A stretch of 13,948 bases of DNA. It comes from Desulfobacteraceae bacterium (GTDB lineage Bacteria; Desulfobacterota; DSM-4660; Desulfatiglandales; Desulfatiglandaceae). The DNA lies in the NCBI GenBank assembly GCA_030642205.1, contig DAOWOF010000037.1, positions 1 through 13,948 of the forward strand, given 5' to 3'. The first letter of the stretch is position 1, and the number at the start of each line of letters is the position of its first letter. Below the pieces are notes generated by a model. The model saw only the letters and a program-made list of their open reading frames with translations. It was not told the DNA's origin and did no database searches. Made by a program: the position numbers and the translations under genes. Below, in pieces: positions 13,092-13,948 of this stretch.

Positions 13092-13948
13092 CTAAAGACT
13101 TTGACCTAGAGCTGCTTTACGTGAAAGACGAATTTTTCCGTCAGAATTTACTTCAAGGACTTTTACCAGAACCTCATCTCCCTCCTGGAGGATATCTGTT
13201 ACCTTATTAACCCGTTTGTTGTCCATTTGGGATATATGAACCAGACCATCAGTTCCCGGAATAATTTCAACAAAGGCGCCAAAGTCCATGATTTTTACAA
13301 CCTTACCCATGTATAACTTCCCTACCTCTACTTCTTTAAGGAGTTCATTAATCATGTCTAAAGCAGTTTGGGCATATTCCTTGTTAGGTGTAGAAATAGA
13401 AACTTCTCCATCATCATTAACGTCAATACGGCCTTCAACTGCATTGGAGATTTCACGAATAGTTTTTCCTCCAGGACCAATTAACACCCTTACATTTTTT
13501 TGGCTAATTTTCATTGAGGTTATTGTTGGCGCATATTCTGATAGTTCGATCCTGGCCTCAGGGAGAGAATTATTCATCTCTTTTAATATAAAGAGCCTCC
13601 CTTCTTTCGCCTGATCTAAAGCCTTTTCAAGGATCTCCCTTGAGAGCCCCTGAATTTTTATATCCATCTGTAAGGCTGTAATTCCGTCTTCTGTACCAGC
13701 TACCTTAAAATCCATATCTCCAAAATGATCTTCCAAACCAATAATATCAGTAAGCAATACGGCCTTCTCGCCTTCTTTAACTAATCCCATGGCTATTCCG
13801 CTCACTGCTGCCTTTATCGGAATACCGGCATCCATCAAGGCTAGCGATGCACCACAGACCGTTGCCATGCTGGAAGAACCGTTTGAGGCCAGGACATCAG
13901 AAACCAATCTAACGGTGTAAGGAAACTCGTCTTCGGCAGGCATAACCC
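13092..13948 (-). CDS. pnp: Polyribonucleotide nucleotidyltransferase, C-terminal part (5' end outside window)
   Basis: The frame runs off the right edge. About 284 residues remain, starting in the second RNase PH domain at (V)MPAEDEFPYTVR. Visible parts, numbered from that methionine: the catalytic region GDMDFKVAGTEDGI (75-88), the KH domain with the GPGG loop (156-159) in VRVLIGPGGKTI, and the S1 domain (about 208-275) with MDFGAFVEI and GLVHISQM. The protein ends shortly after S1 with no long acidic tail. PNPase degrades RNA from the 3' end using phosphate and forms a ring trimer, with KH and S1 guiding RNA. It is the first visible gene of a pnp-peptidase(-dut) unit. The upstream neighbour, commonly rpsO, is not in the window. 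Confidence 0.97.
   Translation of the reverse strand, partial: VMPAEDEFPYTVRLVSDVLASNGSSSMATVCGASLALMDAGIPIKAAVSGIAMGLVKEGEKAVLLTDIIGLEDHFGDMDFKVAGTEDGITALQMDIKIQGLSREILEKALDQAKEGRLFILKEMNNSLPEARIELSEYAPTITSMKISQKNVRVLIGPGGKTIREISNAVEGRIDVNDDGEVSISTPNKEYAQTALDMINELLKEVEVGKLYMGKVVKIMDFGAFVEIIPGTDGLVHISQMDNKRVNKVTDILQEGDEVLVKVLEVNSDGKIRLSRKAALGQSL

Noticed and set aside
13288..13614. Open frame of 108 codons on the + strand opposite pnp
   Set aside because: It is antisense to the conserved KH and S1 domains, with no start signal or family features.

Overview
The window is AT-rich bacterial chromosome of a housekeeping and signalling type. I infer an anaerobic Desulfobacterota (deltaproteobacterial) organism. 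The grounds are the pnp / M16 peptidase / dut order, a fused TIGR03960 radical SAM-DUF2344 gene directly before an RNase E/G gene, a MenB/BadI-type crotonase, a LarE gene and the protein sequences in general. No 16S or species marker is present, so this is an inference from gene content.

Layout, left to right. On the + strand: the C-terminal part of a sensor histidine kinase (1-528), a radical SAM/DUF2344 protein (655-3168), RNase G (3206-4741), a PP2C-type protein phosphatase (4752-5624), a repeat element (5686-5836) and a double-FHA-domain protein (5859-6578). On the - strand: a small two-CXXC protein (6583-6810) downstream of tRNA-Thr(CGT) (6898-6973). After a 480-base gap, two + strand genes follow: a lysine-rich 109-residue protein (7454-7783) and a second radical SAM protein with an unusual CX4CX2C cluster (7923-8819). 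The rest is on the - strand: larE (8864-9688), a 500-base gap with a decayed TPR fragment, a MenB/BadI-like crotonase with its own promoter (10189-11028), dut (11202-11654), a second copy of the repeat element (11671-11840), an M16 zinc peptidase (11834-13090) and the 3' part of pnp (13092-13948).

How the genes relate. The radical SAM/DUF2344, RNase G and PP2C genes are tightly spaced and probably co-transcribed. PP2C plus the FHA protein look like the phosphatase and phosphothreonine-reader parts of a Ser/Thr phosphorylation circuit whose kinase is not in the window. RNase G and polynucleotide phosphorylase are both RNA-decay enzymes but lie in separate operons. pnp and the peptidase are one base apart, with dut following.

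The least explained signal is a 150-170 base non-coding element with inverted ends and an internal nested palindrome. It has two near-complete copies in opposite orientation (about 78% identical over 117 bases by hand count) and two partial or decayed copies. One full copy lies directly upstream of the FHA gene. The other sits between the peptidase and dut, and its end overlaps the peptidase stop codon. It looks like a MITE-type or structured intergenic repeat. I see no CRISPR array, transposase, prophage or recognisable defence system.
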